Of a stretch of 64,000 bases of DNA, positions 28,280-38,394 are shown piece after piece. The notes below the pieces were generated by a model. That model had not been told where the DNA came from. It was given only the letters and a program-made list of their open reading frames with translations, and did no database searches. Positions within the stretch are counted from its first letter, which is position 1. Each line of letters begins with the position of its first letter. The stretch lies in the NCBI RefSeq assembly GCF_001750105.1, contig NZ_CP014143.1, positions 186,001 through 250,000 on the forward strand, read 5' to 3'. This DNA comes from Microbulbifer aggregans (GTDB taxonomy: Bacteria > Pseudomonadota > Gammaproteobacteria > Pseudomonadales > Cellvibrionaceae). A program made the position numbers and the translations under genes.

Positions 28280-28759
28280 TTACTTAACGATTACGACGCG
28301 ACGGTTCTGTGCGCGGGCGCTATCGTTAGAGCCCGGTACAGCCGGACGCTCTTCGCCGTAGCTGATCACTTCCAGGGTAGCAGCGTCTACGCCCTGCAGT
28401 ACCAGGAAGTCGCGAACGGCGTTGGCACGACGCTCACCCAGAGCCAGGTTGTACTCACGAGTACCCAGCTCGTCAGCGTGACCTTCCAGACGAACGCTGG
28501 TGCCAGTGCCACGCAGACGATCAGCGTGCTGGATCAGCAGTTCGCGGGTGTCACCGCGCAGCAGGGACTTGTCAAAGTCGAAGTAAACGACGTTGTCCAG
28601 GGGAATCGCAGTTTCCTGGGCCGGGGCTTCAACTACCGGCTCCTGAGTCTGCTCTACCATCTGCTGCTGAGCAGTGTCGTCGGTGTCAGTGCTGGAACAA
28701 CCAGCCAGTACTACCATCGCGCAAGCCAGGCCGAGGCCGGTTTTTACTGATTTAAACAT
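28280..28759 (-). CDS. pal: Peptidoglycan-associated lipoprotein
   Basis: The ATG at 28759, with CGGAG upstream, gives 159 residues. The lipobox is LAGC. The OmpA-like domain (about 55-159) has VYFDFDKSLL, LEGHADELGTREYNLALGE and RRANAVRDFL, the peptidoglycan-binding pattern. Pal anchors the outer membrane to the wall and binds TolB. The gap of 119 bases from tolB may hold an extra promoter. Confidence 0.97.
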   Translation of the reverse strand: MFKSVKTGLGLACAMVVLAGCSSTDTDDTAQQQMVEQTQEPVVEAPAQETAIPLDNVVYFDFDKSLLRGDTRELLIQHADRLRGTGTSVRLEGHADELGTREYNLALGERRANAVRDFLVLQGVDAATLEVISYGEERPAVPGSNDSARAQNRRVVIVK

Positions 28760-28878
28760 AAGCAACTCCGCTTTTTGTGTTATCGAGAAATCCTGAAAGG
28801 CTTCTTCTATAGCTTTATTTAGCTCTTAGACTACGTTACCCGCGGCCCACCACAGAGCAGTGAGACGGGCACCCCAAA

Positions 28879-30177
28879 TCAATCAAAGTAAGGCGACCAG
28901 GCCGGTTCACGAACATCGCCCACTTGGGATGGAAGGTTGTACTTCACCCCAGCATCTAGCGATACCGCTGCCAGTATGCCCTGATCCCCCCGCTTGGTGG
29001 CGTACATCAGCATGGCACCGTTAGGCGCTATGCTGGGGGATTCGTCCAGAGTCGTCTCCGTGAGGAGGCGCATCTGGCCAGTCCTGATGTCCATCGTAGC
29101 AATCGTGAACACCCCCCTGCTCCGGTGCACCATGACCAGCGTCTTCCCGTCGGGCGACACACGCGACCTCGCGTTGTAGTCGCCGTCGAAGGTTAAGCGG
29201 TCTACTTGACCGGTGGCAAGGGTCAATTGGTAAATTTGTGGCTTACCTCCCCTATCGGAAGTGAAAACCAACGATTTACCGTCCGGCATCCAGTTCGGCT
29301 CAGTGTCAATGGCAAAGTGCCGAGTCATCCGTGTGAAGCGCCCCGTATTGAGATCCAACACGTAGATCTCCGGATTGCCGTCCTTGGAGAGCACCATTGC
29401 CATTTTGGTTCCATCCGGCGACCAAGTCGGGGAACTATTGATTCCCTTGAAGTTGGTCAACTGCTGGCGGGCACCTGTACGCAGGTTCTCGCGGAAGATG
29501 GCCGGGCGACCGGTCTCGAAGGAGACATAGGCCACTTCCTGCCCATCCGGAGACCAGTTCGGGGACATCACCGGCTGGGTGAACCGCCGGATGCTCCGCG
29601 AACGGGCGCCATCGATGTCCGCCCGCATCAGCTCGTATGAGGGACGACCACCGCGAGTGCTCTCACGCACGTAGATCATCTCGGTATCGAAGGCACCGCG
29701 GATACCGGTGATCGCCTCGAAGATCTCGTCTGCCGCCCGGTGGGCGATGTCCCGCAACTGCTGTTGGCCACCGCTCACCTGCTTGGTGAACATCTTGCTC
29801 TGACCAAAGACATTGGTCAGATCAAATGTCAGCAGGTAGCCGTTGGCCTGGGGTTCGATACGTCCAGTGACAACATACTCGGTACCGAGGATGCGCCAGT
29901 CCCGGAAGACCACCTCATCCGGAGCCTTGGGGAAGGACAGCATGTCCTCCTTGGGCACCGGTGCGAACAGGCCACTACGGCGCAGGTCCGCAGAGATGAT
30001 GTCCGAGACATCTTCCGACAGGACACCACCGCCAGACCAGCCGAACGGTGACACCGCAATCGGCGTTGGGTCCGGGTTGCCCCGGGTGATCTCCACCACC
30101 ATCTGTGCCTGAGCCGATATGGCCAGCAGGCAGTTGACGGTTATCAGAGACAACAGGATCTTCAGTTTGTTCATCAT
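28879..30177 (-). CDS. tolB: Tol-Pal system protein TolB
   Basis: The 432-residue periplasmic protein has a signal peptide (about 1-24), an N-terminal alpha/beta domain and a six-bladed propeller with repeats of the WSPDG type. These read [48 protein letters not shown] and similar. TolB relays between TolA and Pal. Its start overlaps the tolA stop by four bases. Confidence 0.97.
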   Translation of the reverse strand: MMNKLKILLSLITVNCLLAISAQAQMVVEITRGNPDPTPIAVSPFGWSGGGVLSEDVSDIISADLRRSGLFAPVPKEDMLSFPKAPDEVVFRDWRILGTEYVVTGRIEPQANGYLLTFDLTNVFGQSKMFTKQVSGGQQQLRDIAHRAADEIFEAITGIRGAFDTEMIYVRESTRGGRPSYELMRADIDGARSRSIRRFTQPVMSPNWSPDGQEVAYVSFETGRPAIFRENLRTGARQQLTNFKGINSSPTWSPDGTKMAMVLSKDGNPEIYVLDLNTGRFTRMTRHFAIDTEPNWMPDGKSLVFTSDRGGKPQIYQLTLATGQVDRLTFDGDYNARSRVSPDGKTLVMVHRSRGVFTIATMDIRTGQMRLLTETTLDESPSIAPNGAMLMYATKRGDQGILAAVSLDAGVKYNLPSQVGDVREPAWSPYFD

Positions 30178-30959
30178 TGGCGCAGGCCTTCAACTCTGAA
30201 TATCAATTGTGTGTTGCGTACTTCGCGCTCGAACATGGCGGGCTCCTCGCGGGCCAGCTCCGCCACCTCAGGGAACACCTCCACCTTGCGCACGGCATTG
30301 AGCACCGAGCGGTCCAGCGCGGCGTTCCCGCTGCTCTTTGTGATGTTAGCGGCCACGACGCGGCCGGTCGGCACAAAGCTGATGCTCACCTCGGTGACCA
30401 TTCCGTTGCGGGCGCTGGGCGGCTGGCTCCAGGCCTGCTCAATGCGCTGCTGAATGGCCTGGGCCACCGACATCACCGCCTGGGAACTCTCCCGGGCGTC
30501 GAGCAGTTCTTCCTCTTCCTCAAGCGCCTCTTCAAAAGCGCTCTGGCGCTCTTGCTCAAGCTGCTGTTCCTTGCGCTCTTTTTCCTTGCGCTCTTTTTCC
30601 TTGCGGGCCTTCTCTTCCGCCGCCTTGCGCTTGCGATCGGCCTCAGCCTTCTTGCGCTTCTCCGCTTCCTGTTTCTTCTTGCGCTCCAGCGCCGCCCGGC
30701 GCTCCTGCTCGGCCTTCGCTTCTCGCTGGCGCTTCAGCTCCTGCTGCTGGCGCTGCTTGATCAGGTCGACCTTGGGCGGAGCCGTCTTTTTCTTGACCGT
30801 TGCCTCCATGGTCACCAGCTTCGCCTGCACGAAGTTGGGCACCATCTTGCGCGGCGGTTCCTGAGTGGCCTCCCAGCCAAAAGCCAGCACACCGATCAGC
30901 AGCGCGTGCAGCACGACGCTGACAATGACCGGCAATGCATACGAACTGGCGTTATTCAT
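30174..30959 (-). CDS. tolA: Tol-Pal system protein TolA
   Basis: The 261-residue protein has one N-terminal membrane helix (about 8-28). A long helical domain rich in K, E, A and R (about 45-150) follows. The C-terminal domain (about 165-261) has [20 protein letters not shown], the TonB/TolA fold. TolA spans the periplasm and couples the TolQR motor to Pal and TolB. At 261 residues it is shorter than the 421-residue E. coli protein, because domain II is short. Confidence 0.95.
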   Translation of the reverse strand: MNNASSYALPVIVSVVLHALLIGVLAFGWEATQEPPRKMVPNFVQAKLVTMEATVKKKTAPPKVDLIKQRQQQELKRQREAKAEQERRAALERKKKQEAEKRKKAEADRKRKAAEEKARKEKERKEKERKEQQLEQERQSAFEEALEEEEELLDARESSQAVMSVAQAIQQRIEQAWSQPPSARNGMVTEVSISFVPTGRVVAANITKSSGNAALDRSVLNAVRKVEVFPEVAELAREEPAMFEREVRNTQLIFRVEGLRQ

Positions 30960-30977
30960 AATGGGTTGAGGCCATCC

Positions 30978-31409
30978 TTACTGCTGCGGCGGCTCGGTGA
31001 CGAGACCGACACTGGGAGCACCAGCCTGCTGCAGCTGCGTCATGGCACCAACGATCAGGCCATACTTGGCGTCAGTGTCACCCCAGACCAGCACCGGCGT
31101 CTTGGGCTTCTGCCGCAGCACCTTGGCCACAGTCTCGCGGATCTCCTCCATGGGCTTGGCCACCTGCTCATCGTCACCCAGATTCAGGTAATAGGTGCCA
31201 TCGGCCCGCACCGAGACGATCAGCGGCTCATCATCCGTATCCTCCATCGGCGAAGATGGAGCATCCGGCAGATCAACTTTCACTCCCTGCATCAGCAGCG
31301 GTGCCGTGACCATGAATACGATCAGCAGCACCAGCATCACGTCAATGTAGGGGACGACATTGATCTCGGAGACCAGTTTGCGCTTGCCGCCCTTGCGAAA
31401 AACACTCAT
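30978..31409 (-). CDS. tolR: Tol-Pal system proton-channel subunit TolR
   Basis: The 143-residue ExbD/TolR protein has a short cytoplasmic N-terminus and one membrane helix containing the essential aspartate (VVPYIDVMLVLLIVFMVT). A periplasmic domain follows. It forms the proton-driven motor with TolQ. It lies 18 bases after tolQ and 18 bases before tolA in one operon. Confidence 0.96.
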   Translation of the reverse strand: MSVFRKGGKRKLVSEINVVPYIDVMLVLLIVFMVTAPLLMQGVKVDLPDAPSSPMEDTDDEPLIVSVRADGTYYLNLGDDEQVAKPMEEIRETVAKVLRQKPKTPVLVWGDTDAKYGLIVGAMTQLQQAGAPSVGLVTEPPQQ

Positions 31410-31427
31410 GACAATCGTCCGCTGGTG

Positions 31428-32117
31428 TTAACTGGAGTGCACCTTGCGGTGCAGGATGGAGGAAAACTCCTCGGCGAATGTCTCGTAGCTGGACAGCAGC
31501 GTTTCCGCCTTCGCGGAATAGCGGTTGTAAGCCATCACTGCCGGAATCGCGGCAAACAGGCCCATTGCGGTCGCGACCAGGGCCTCACTGATACCCGGCG
31601 CCACGGTGGCGATGGTGGCCTGATGCATGGTGGCCAGGCCACGGAAGGAGTTCATGATCCCCCATACGGTGCCAAACAGGCCGATATAGGGGCTCACGGA
31701 GCCGACACTGGCCAGGAACGGCAGGTTCATCTCGACCTTTTCCTGCTCCCGGGACATGGCGACGCGCATGGCACGCTCAGTGCCCTCCATCACCGCCTCG
31801 GGACTGCTGCGACCCTGCTGACGCAAGCGGGTAAACTCGGTGAAGCCGGCGCGGAACAGGGACTCGACACCGTCCACCTTGCCCTTCTCGGCGCGGGCAT
31901 TGCCCTCGCGGAACAGCTGGTTCAGGTCGGCCCCAGACCAGAAGCGACGTTCGAAGCTGTTTAGGCCGCGCTTGGCCCGGGAGAGGTAGAGGCCGCGCTG
32001 AATGATCATGACCCAGGAGATTACCGAGGCCAGAAGCAGGATCAGCATCACCAGCTGCACCAGCAGACTGGCGTTCTGGATCAGCCCCCACAGGGAAAGT
32101 TGTTCACCGGCGTTCAT
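31428..32117 (-). CDS. tolQ: Tol-Pal system proton-channel subunit TolQ
   Basis: The 229-residue protein has three membrane helices (about 15-38, 135-160, 170-195). The ExbB/TolQ signature lies in the second and third helices (SPYIGLFGTVWGIMNSF, then VAPGISEALVATAMGLFAAI). It overlaps ybgC by four bases, the conserved start of the Tol-Pal operon. Confidence 0.97.
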   Translation of the reverse strand: MNAGEQLSLWGLIQNASLLVQLVMLILLLASVISWVMIIQRGLYLSRAKRGLNSFERRFWSGADLNQLFREGNARAEKGKVDGVESLFRAGFTEFTRLRQQGRSSPEAVMEGTERAMRVAMSREQEKVEMNLPFLASVGSVSPYIGLFGTVWGIMNSFRGLATMHQATIATVAPGISEALVATAMGLFAAIPAVMAYNRYSAKAETLLSSYETFAEEFSSILHRKVHSS

Positions 32118-32524
32118 TGTTGAATTGCTGCCTTTAATGCTGAATAGATTGAATCTGGTAGCGCACAGGGCTTGCGGCTGTCATCTGCCACGCAGGCGAC
32201 TTTGACCACACCCTGACAAATAATTTCACTGCCACGGAAAATTTTTTGTTCGAAGGTCACCGCGGCACGACCCAGTTTGCCAATCGCCGCCGTGGCCCTC
32301 AAGGCGTCGTCCAGCAGCGCCGAACGCCGGTACTGGACTTCTGCGGAGTGCACCACCAGGAGCAGGCCCTGCTGCGGCATGGCGGGCTTATCATATCCGA
32401 GCGCACGAACGAATTCTGTGCGCGCGCGCTCCATATACTTCAAATAATTGACGTAGTAGACGATTCCACCGGCATCCGTGTCCTCGATGTAGACCCGGAT
32501 CGGGATACTGAAAGGCTCTGTCAC
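32114..32524 (-). CDS. ybgC: Tol-Pal associated acyl-CoA thioesterase
   Basis: The 136-residue hotdog thioesterase starts at GTG 32524 with AAGGA upstream. The active-site stretch is YIEDTDAGGIVYYVNYLKY, with the catalytic Asp. YbgC hydrolyses short acyl-CoA or acyl-ACP and is always placed in front of tolQ; its link to Tol function is unclear. Confidence 0.95.
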   Translation of the reverse strand: MTEPFSIPIRVYIEDTDAGGIVYYVNYLKYMERARTEFVRALGYDKPAMPQQGLLLVVHSAEVQYRRSALLDDALRATAAIGKLGRAAVTFEQKIFRGSEIICQGVVKVACVADDSRKPCALPDSIYSALKAAIQQ

Positions 32525-32569
32525 CCCGGTTCCTTATTGTTATCGGTTTGGGCGCCCCCGGGCGCCCTG

Positions 32570-33586
32570 TCATTTCTCTGGTTGCGGCATACCGAAATGC
32601 TCGTAGGCCAGCGCGGTCACCACCCGGCCCCGCGGCGTACGTGCCAGGTAACCCTGCTGAATCAGATAAGGCTCCAGCACGTCCTCGATGGTATCCCGCT
32701 CTTCACTGATCGCGGCCGCCAGACTGTCGATACCCACGGGTCCGCCACCAAACTTCTCGATCATGGCCAGCAACATGCGGCGGTCCAGCTGGTCGAATCC
32801 GCGTCCATCCACATTGAGCATATTGAGGGCCGCATCGGCGATCTCTGCATCCACCGTGCCGTTGCCCTTCACTTCGGCAAAATCCCGCACCCGGCGCAGC
32901 AGGCGGTTGGCGATACGCGGGGTGCCGCGGGCGCGGCGTGCCACCTCGCGGGCGCCGCCCTCGTCCATCTCCACCCCCATCAGGCCGGCGGAGCGGCGCA
33001 CGATACTGGTGAGGTCCTCGACGTTGTAGAACTCGAGACGCTGCACGATACCGAATCGATCGCGCAGGGGCGAGGTGAGCAGACCGGCACGGGTGGTTGC
33101 GCCCACCAGCGTGAACGGTGGCAGATCCAGCTTGATCGAGCGGGCGGCTGGGCCCTCCCCGATCATGATATCCAGCTGGTAATCCTCCATCGCCGGATAC
33201 AGCACCTCTTCCACGTGAGGGCTGAGGCGGTGGATCTCGTCGATGAACAATACGTCGCCGGGCTCCAGGTTGGTCATCAGCGCCGCCAGGTCCCCGGCCT
33301 TTTCCAGCACCGGGCCGGAGGTGGTCTTGATGGCCACCCCCATTTCCGCAGCGATGATATTGGCCAGGGTGGTCTTACCCAGCCCCGGCGGACCAAACAC
33401 CAGGGTGTGATCCAGAGCCTCATCCCGCAGCCTGGCTGCCTGGATAAAGATCTCCATTTGCTCGCGCACCACCGGCTGACCCACATAGTCGGCCAGGGTC
33501 TTGGGGCGCACGGCGCGGTCATACTGTTCTTCCTGGCCGCTGGGACCGATGGGCTCGGGAGCGATCAGGCGGTCGGCTTCGATCAC
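32570..33586 (-). CDS. ruvB: Holliday junction branch migration helicase RuvB
   Basis: The 338-residue AAA+ motor starts at GTG 33586 with GGGAGAG upstream. Walker A is [11 protein letters not shown], Walker B is [10 protein letters not shown] and sensor 1 is [10 protein letters not shown] winged-helix domain at the end has [13 protein letters not shown]. It drives branch migration with RuvA. It is part of the ruvC-ruvA-ruvB cluster read toward ybgC. Confidence 0.98.
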   Translation of the reverse strand: MIEADRLIAPEPIGPSGQEEQYDRAVRPKTLADYVGQPVVREQMEIFIQAARLRDEALDHTLVFGPPGLGKTTLANIIAAEMGVAIKTTSGPVLEKAGDLAALMTNLEPGDVLFIDEIHRLSPHVEEVLYPAMEDYQLDIMIGEGPAARSIKLDLPPFTLVGATTRAGLLTSPLRDRFGIVQRLEFYNVEDLTSIVRRSAGLMGVEMDEGGAREVARRARGTPRIANRLLRRVRDFAEVKGNGTVDAEIADAALNMLNVDGRGFDQLDRRMLLAMIEKFGGGPVGIDSLAAAISEERDTIEDVLEPYLIQQGYLARTPRGRVVTALAYEHFGMPQPEK

Positions 33587-33632
33587 GGCAGCGCTCTCCC
33601 GCTAGTAATATTGAAGAAAGAAGTCACGCGCT

Positions 33633-34241
33633 TCATGCGGGCACCATACCCTTCAGTGCCAGGCGAATCAGGGTCGCGCTGTCGGCATCCGGCTGCTCCT
33701 TGCTGGCACGGGCCACCATCTTGCTGGCCTCAGTGGGCTTGTAGCCAAGGGCCGCCAGGGCACTCTCTGCCTCACCGACGTGATCGACTTTGGGTGCCCC
33801 AGCCGTCATCAACGGGATATCGTTGGCATCACCCAGATCCGGGGCCAGCTTGTCACGCAGCTCGATGATCAACCGCTCCGCAGTCTTCTTGCCGACACCC
33901 GGCACCTTGACCAGGGCGCCCACATTGTCTTCCGCCACACAGCGGGACAGGGCCTTGCCATCCAGGCCGGAGAGGATGGCCAGGGCCATCTTGGGCCCGA
34001 CACCATTGACCTTGATCAGCGTCCGGAACAGCTGGCGGTCGGACTCGCGAATAAAGCCGAACAGCTGCTGCGCTGTCTCGGACACCGAAAGATGGGTATA
34101 CAGCTGGACTTCCTGGCCGAGTGGCGGCAACTCAAAGACGGTGGTCATCGGTGCGAGCACCTCGTAGCCCACCCCCTGAACATCCACCAGCAACTGCGGC
34201 GGCTGAATTGCGGCTAAGGTGCCGCGGAGTCTTCCGATCAT
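33633..34241 (-). CDS. ruvA: Holliday junction DNA-binding subunit RuvA
   Basis: The 202-residue protein begins MIGRLRGTLAA, an OB fold. Two helix-hairpin-helix motifs follow (VNGVGPKMALAILSG and VPGVGKKTAERLIIELRDKL). Domain III (about 150-202) contacts RuvB. It lies 16 bases after ruvC. Confidence 0.98.
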   Translation of the reverse strand: MIGRLRGTLAAIQPPQLLVDVQGVGYEVLAPMTTVFELPPLGQEVQLYTHLSVSETAQQLFGFIRESDRQLFRTLIKVNGVGPKMALAILSGLDGKALSRCVAEDNVGALVKVPGVGKKTAERLIIELRDKLAPDLGDANDIPLMTAGAPKVDHVGEAESALAALGYKPTEASKMVARASKEQPDADSATLIRLALKGMVPA

Positions 34242-34257
34242 TGGATTCTGTTCCCCC

Positions 34258-34788
34258 TCAGGAAATCGTCAGGCGGCCACGGCGAAAGCGGCTGCGCCCG
34301 CTACCCGCAGTCTGCATCAGGGTCTGCATGGTGTGCATATGGCAGAGTGCCACGGCGAGGGCATCGGCGGCGTCCTCCTGCGGCGCGGCCGGCAGGCGCA
34401 GCAGCGTCTTGACCATGTGCTGCACCTGCAGCTTGTCCGCCGCCCCATTGCCCACCACCGCCTGCTTGACCTTGCGCGCTTCGTACTCCGCCACCGGCAG
34501 CCCCGCATGGGTGCCGGCCACGATCGCCGCACCGCGGGCCTGACCCAGCTTGAGCGCCGAGCCGGCGCTTTTGGACATGAACACGCTCTCCACCGCCATA
34601 TGCTCCGGCTGGTACTGGCTGGCAATCTGGCTGACGGCGTCAAAGATCAGCTTGAGGCGTTCGGGAAGAGGATCATCCGGGATGCGCACCACACCACTGG
34701 CCACATAAACCGCCCCGCCCCGCTGGATATCGATCAATCCGTAACCGGTTTTTCTCGAGCCGGGGTCGATACCCAATATCCGGGTCAA
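34258..34788 (-). CDS. ruvC: Crossover junction endodeoxyribonuclease RuvC
   Basis: The 176-residue resolvase begins with TTG at 34788 and reads [16 protein letters not shown], placing the first catalytic Asp at residue 7. Other acidic ligands lie in AVESVFM and [12 protein letters not shown]. No ATG is available in the right place, so a TTG start is probable. The yebC gene that often precedes ruvC is absent. Confidence 0.97.
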   Translation of the reverse strand: MTRILGIDPGSRKTGYGLIDIQRGGAVYVASGVVRIPDDPLPERLKLIFDAVSQIASQYQPEHMAVESVFMSKSAGSALKLGQARGAAIVAGTHAGLPVAEYEARKVKQAVVGNGAADKLQVQHMVKTLLRLPAAPQEDAADALAVALCHMHTMQTLMQTAGSGRSRFRRGRLTIS

Positions 34789-34879
34789 GGGCTGCTCCCT
34801 GTATGTTTATATAGTGGCGGGAAGTTTCCCAAGGCGGGCGGGAGGCGTCAAGGGACGGCCTGCGCCGCCCCGGCGGGCG

Positions 34880-35290
34880 TTACTGCTCTTTCTTTGTGAC
34901 GTAGAGCACCAGGCTGTGGCCGGTCAGCTCGTAGCCGTGCTCCTCGGCAATCTGGTGCTGGAGCTTTTCGATCTGTTCGTTGTGGAACTCGATCACTTCA
35001 CCGGTATCGGTGCAGACCATATGATCGTGGTGATCACCGCGGTCCAACTCGAACACGGAATGGCCGCCATCGAAGTTGTGGCGGATCACCAGGCCGGCGC
35101 TCTCAAACTGGGTCAGCACCCGGTATACGGTAGCCAGGCCCACATCTTCACCGGCCTCCAGCAACATTTTGTACACGTCTTCTGCACTCAGGTGCTGCTC
35201 GCTGGCACTCTCCAGCAGTTGCAGAATCTTTACTCGCGGCAGGGTTACCTTGAGGCCCGCCTTGCGCAGCTCCTGGTTTTCATTTGGCAT
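34880..35290 (-). CDS. fur: Ferric uptake regulator
   Basis: ATG at 35290 gives 136 residues beginning MPNENQELRKAGLKVTLPR, the usual Fur start; the frame stays open to 35362 but without Fur character. The winged helix (about 1-85) holds the recognition stretch ATVYRVLTQFESAGLV. The metal site is HHDHMVC. The second CxxC pair of E. coli Fur is absent, as in the Pseudomonas form. It represses iron-uptake genes. It is divergent from bamE. Confidence 0.96.
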   Translation of the reverse strand: MPNENQELRKAGLKVTLPRVKILQLLESASEQHLSAEDVYKMLLEAGEDVGLATVYRVLTQFESAGLVIRHNFDGGHSVFELDRGDHHDHMVCTDTGEVIEFHNEQIEKLQHQIAEEHGYELTGHSLVLYVTKKEQ

Positions 35291-35559
35291 GGATAGGATT
35301 TCCCGACTGAATTCTCGTTGCTCTTCTCGTGACATTGCCGCACTGACAGGGGCGCGGGGCATTCCGGGGAAGCCTCCGCCATGTCTGTCAGCGCGCCTGC
35401 TCTTCGGTTATTATCCACGCCCAGTGGACACAGCGGAACCCCGCCCCAGCCAGATGGGGCCACAACCGGAACTTTCGCCCCCCCGGACCGCTCTCAGAGA
35501 TCGGTGTACCGGACCGGTGCGACGCGGCCGCTGCAAGACAAAAGATAACGGAGCACTGA

Positions 35560-35904
35560 ATGCCCTCTTTCGCAAAATTTATCGCCATCGCCAGCCTCGG
35601 CGCCCTCCTCAGCGCCTGCAGCCTGTTTGAATTCCCCGGTGTGCACCGGATTGAGGTGCAGCAGGGCAATATCGTGACTCAGGAGATGGTGGATCAGCTG
35701 AAACCGGGCATGACCCGTCGCCAGGTGCGCTTCGTGCTGGGCACCCCCCTGGTTGAGGACACCTTCAAGCCCAACCGCTGGGACTACATCAATCGCGTGC
35801 GCGACCCGGAGGGCGAGGTCACCCAGAAGCGCTTCACCGTCTACTTCAACGGCGACATTTTGATCGCCACCAGCGGCGATTGGCAGCCGACCGGCTGGCC
35901 CTGA
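35560..35904 (+). CDS. bamE: Outer membrane protein assembly factor BamE
   Basis: The 114-residue lipoprotein has lipobox LSAC and the SmpA/OmlA fold motifs LKPGMTRRQVRFVLGTPLV and RWDYINRV. BamE is a BAM-complex subunit at the inner leaflet of the outer membrane. GGAG precedes the ATG. The fur-bamE divergent arrangement is conserved in gammaproteobacteria. Confidence 0.95.
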   Translation: MPSFAKFIAIASLGALLSACSLFEFPGVHRIEVQQGNIVTQEMVDQLKPGMTRRQVRFVLGTPLVEDTFKPNRWDYINRVRDPEGEVTQKRFTVYFNGDILIATSGDWQPTGWP

Positions 35905-35912
35905 GCCTCCGG

Positions 35913-36248
35913 CTAGCCCTCTTTCTGCTGCGCCTGCCGGCGCGCCTTTTCCGCCCGCTGCTTGCGCGCCTCTTTCGGGTCTGCAATCAGCGGTCGGTAG
36001 ACCTCCACCCGATCCCCGGGCTGCAGCACATACTGGTCGGCGGTCGCCAGGCCCTTGGTACCGAGTGACTGACCAAAGATACCCATCCTGGCCGTCTCCG
36101 CATCCACTTCCTCATACTCCTCGGGAATACCAGAACGGACCAACGCTTCTTTCGCCGTGGTTCCCGGTTTCACCAGCAATTTGATCAGCCTCTGCTCGTG
36201 GGGCAGCGCGTAGACCACCTCTACCTCGATTGTCTTGATATCCGTCAT
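35913..36248 (-). CDS. rnfH: RnfH family protein
   Basis: The 111-residue protein has the ubiquitin-like RnfH fold (IEVEVVYALPHEQRLIKLLV, GIFGQSLG, GDRVEVYRPLIADPKEARK) and a basic tail. Its biochemical role is not firmly known. It overlaps ratA by four bases and converges on bamE. Confidence 0.92.
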   Translation of the reverse strand: MTDIKTIEVEVVYALPHEQRLIKLLVKPGTTAKEALVRSGIPEEYEEVDAETARMGIFGQSLGTKGLATADQYVLQPGDRVEVYRPLIADPKEARKQRAEKARRQAQQKEG

Positions 36249-36685
36249 GCCGTTTTTCCGTATATTTCGTCCGCACGGGCACTCATGGCCCCCACCATCT
36301 GGTTCGCCAGCTCGCTGAACAATTTGCCCGCAGCGGCCGCCATCAGCGGGTTGCGAATGGAGAAGGACAGGGAGAACTGCACCTTGCAGGCCTCCTCACT
36401 GAGAGGCTTGAATTCCCAGCGACCGGAAAACTCCGAAAAAGGGCCATCGACCAGCTCCAGATCCATCGAGGCTGGCCTCTGCAGACGGTTGCGGGTGACG
36501 AAGCTCTGGCGGATACCCGCGCGGGACAAATCCAGCCGCGCCTCGAGCGTGTGCTCATCGCTGTGCAAAACTTCGGCACCGCGGCACCCCGGCAGGAACT
36601 GGGGATATCTTTCCACGTCGTTCACCAGGTCAAACATCTTCTCTGCGCTGTGCATTACCAGCGCGCTGCGCTCAATCTGCGTCAT
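36245..36685 (-). CDS. ratA: RatA/COQ10 family START-domain protein
   Basis: The 146-residue SRPBCC-fold protein has the family motifs ALVMHSAEKMFDLVNDVERY, FLPGCRGAEV and the C-terminal amphipathic helix. It has been described as a 70S-association inhibitor in E. coli and as a COQ10-like ubiquinone-binding protein in other work. The ratA-rnfH pair opposite smpB is a standard arrangement. Confidence 0.93.
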   Translation of the reverse strand: MTQIERSALVMHSAEKMFDLVNDVERYPQFLPGCRGAEVLHSDEHTLEARLDLSRAGIRQSFVTRNRLQRPASMDLELVDGPFSEFSGRWEFKPLSEEACKVQFSLSFSIRNPLMAAAAGKLFSELANQMVGAMSARADEIYGKTA

Positions 36686-36885
36686 GCTTTCTACTTATTC
36701 CAACGTCGGCCGTTAATTCAGACCGGCAACTGCGATCCGCCGGCAATTTTGCCAGCCGCCGCTACTCAAGCAAGGCAATTCCTGCAACAATCGCTTTTTT
36801 GATACCGCTCGGTCGCGCCGATCCAGAGGTACGCGCGGCGCTCGTGACCAGGCACACACAAGAATAACAGGCAAGCGAGAGTACT

Positions 36886-38304
36886 ATGTCCGCAGCGAGA
36901 GAACATTTTGGATCGCGGCTCGGGTTTATCCTGGCCGCGGCGGGGTCTGCCGTTGGTATCGGCAACCTGGTGGCCTTCCCGGTAGCCGCCACCAAGAGCG
37001 GTGGGGGCGCCTTTCTGCTGATCTATGCCCTGTTCGTGGTCTTTATCTGCCTGCCGGTCATGATGGCGGAGCTCGCCCTGGGTCGTCGCACCGACAAGGA
37101 CCCGGTCGGCGCCTACCGCGAACTCTCCGGCGGTTCGAAGCTATGGCACATCCCCGGCTGGCTCGCCCTCATCACCCCGTTCATGATCGCCGTCTTTTAC
37201 CTAGTGGTAACCGTCTGGGTGCTGGGCTACCTGGTGGCAACCCTGACCGGCAACCTGGACATGCTCGCCACCGAAGCCTATTTCGGCCAGTTCATCAACT
37301 CCCCCACCGTGTTCGCCTACCTGGTGGTGCTGATGCTGATCATCAACGGCATTCTCGCCCTCGGCGTTAAAGACGGTATCGAGCGCGCGGCAAAAACCCT
37401 GATGCCGATGCTGTTCGTGATGCTGCTTGGCCTGGTGGTGTTTGTGCTCACCCAGGAAAACGCCATGCTGGGCGTGCAGTACTACCTGATCCCGGACTTC
37501 TCCAAGCTGACCCCGGAAGTGCTGAGCAAGGCCATGGCCCAGGCCTTCTTCTCCCTGTCACTGGGTATGGGCATCCTGATCACTTACGGCTCCTATATGA
37601 AAGCCCATCAATCGGTGCCGGGCTCGGCCAAGGTGGTCGCACTGACAGACACCCTGGTAGCGTTCACCGCGGGCCTGCTGATCCTGCCGACCATCTTCCA
37701 CTTCAATCCGCAGATCGACCCCACCGAGCTGAGCGACAGCTCCGCGGGCATGATCTTCCTGTTCCTGCCGAAGATCTTCCTCGCCATGCAGGACAATATC
37801 GGCTACTTCGGTGCGAGCGCCTTTGCGGCGGTGTTCTTCTTCCTGGTACTGGTCGCCGCGATTACCTCCCTGGTTTCCATCATCGAGGTTCCCGTGGCCA
37901 CCCTGCGCGATGAGCGCGGCATGGAGCGGCGCAAGGCGATCTACACCATCGGTGCCATACAGATCGTGCTCGCCATCTTCTGTGCGGTGTCTTTCGGTAT
38001 GGTGCAGTGGTTTACCGAGTTCGTAACCCTCGCCGGAGCCAACAAGTCGTTCTTCGATCTGGTAGAGATCATCTTCTACGACACCATCCTGCCGCTGAAC
38101 GGCCTGCTGGTGTGCCTGTTCGTCATCTACCGCTGGAAGAAGTCGAACTTCGACAAGGAACTCCAGGACGGCGATCCCAGCTTTGCGGGCTCCTTCTCCC
38201 AGCGCTACATCAACTTTGCCCTGGGCACCTTCATCCCGGTGATCCTGCTGCTGATCTTCATCAACACCGTGGCCCTGAAGTTCTTCGGCATCAGCTTCTT
38301 CTAG
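36886..38304 (+). CDS. Sodium-dependent transporter (NSS family), copy 1
   Basis: The 472-residue protein has about twelve membrane helices and the LeuT-fold start FGSRLGFILAAAGSAVGIGN, with the unwound helix 1 glycine motif. Members take up amino acids or related solutes with sodium. The substrate cannot be read from the sequence. The gene lies between ratA and smpB and shares family with the gene at 38917, although the two differ in length and in most positions. Confidence 0.92.
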   Translation: MSAAREHFGSRLGFILAAAGSAVGIGNLVAFPVAATKSGGGAFLLIYALFVVFICLPVMMAELALGRRTDKDPVGAYRELSGGSKLWHIPGWLALITPFMIAVFYLVVTVWVLGYLVATLTGNLDMLATEAYFGQFINSPTVFAYLVVLMLIINGILALGVKDGIERAAKTLMPMLFVMLLGLVVFVLTQENAMLGVQYYLIPDFSKLTPEVLSKAMAQAFFSLSLGMGILITYGSYMKAHQSVPGSAKVVALTDTLVAFTAGLLILPTIFHFNPQIDPTELSDSSAGMIFLFLPKIFLAMQDNIGYFGASAFAAVFFFLVLVAAITSLVSIIEVPVATLRDERGMERRKAIYTIGAIQIVLAIFCAVSFGMVQWFTEFVTLAGANKSFFDLVEIIFYDTILPLNGLLVCLFVIYRWKKSNFDKELQDGDPSFAGSFSQRYINFALGTFIPVILLLIFINTVALKFFGISFF

Positions 38305-38394
38305 CGACAACCCGGACCGGCAGGGGCCCTCGCTGTAACGGCCGGGGGCCCTCTGTTATGATCCGCCAGTTCGTCTCACCGCAAAGATGTATCT

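Noticed and set aside
30177..31964. Long plus-strand frame opposite tolA, tolR and tolQ
   Set aside because: It is a His/Leu-rich shadow of well-supported genes, without motifs of its own.
32246..33868. Plus-strand frame of 540 codons opposite ybgC, ruvB and ruvA
   Set aside because: It crosses three genuine genes on the other strand and has no family resemblance.
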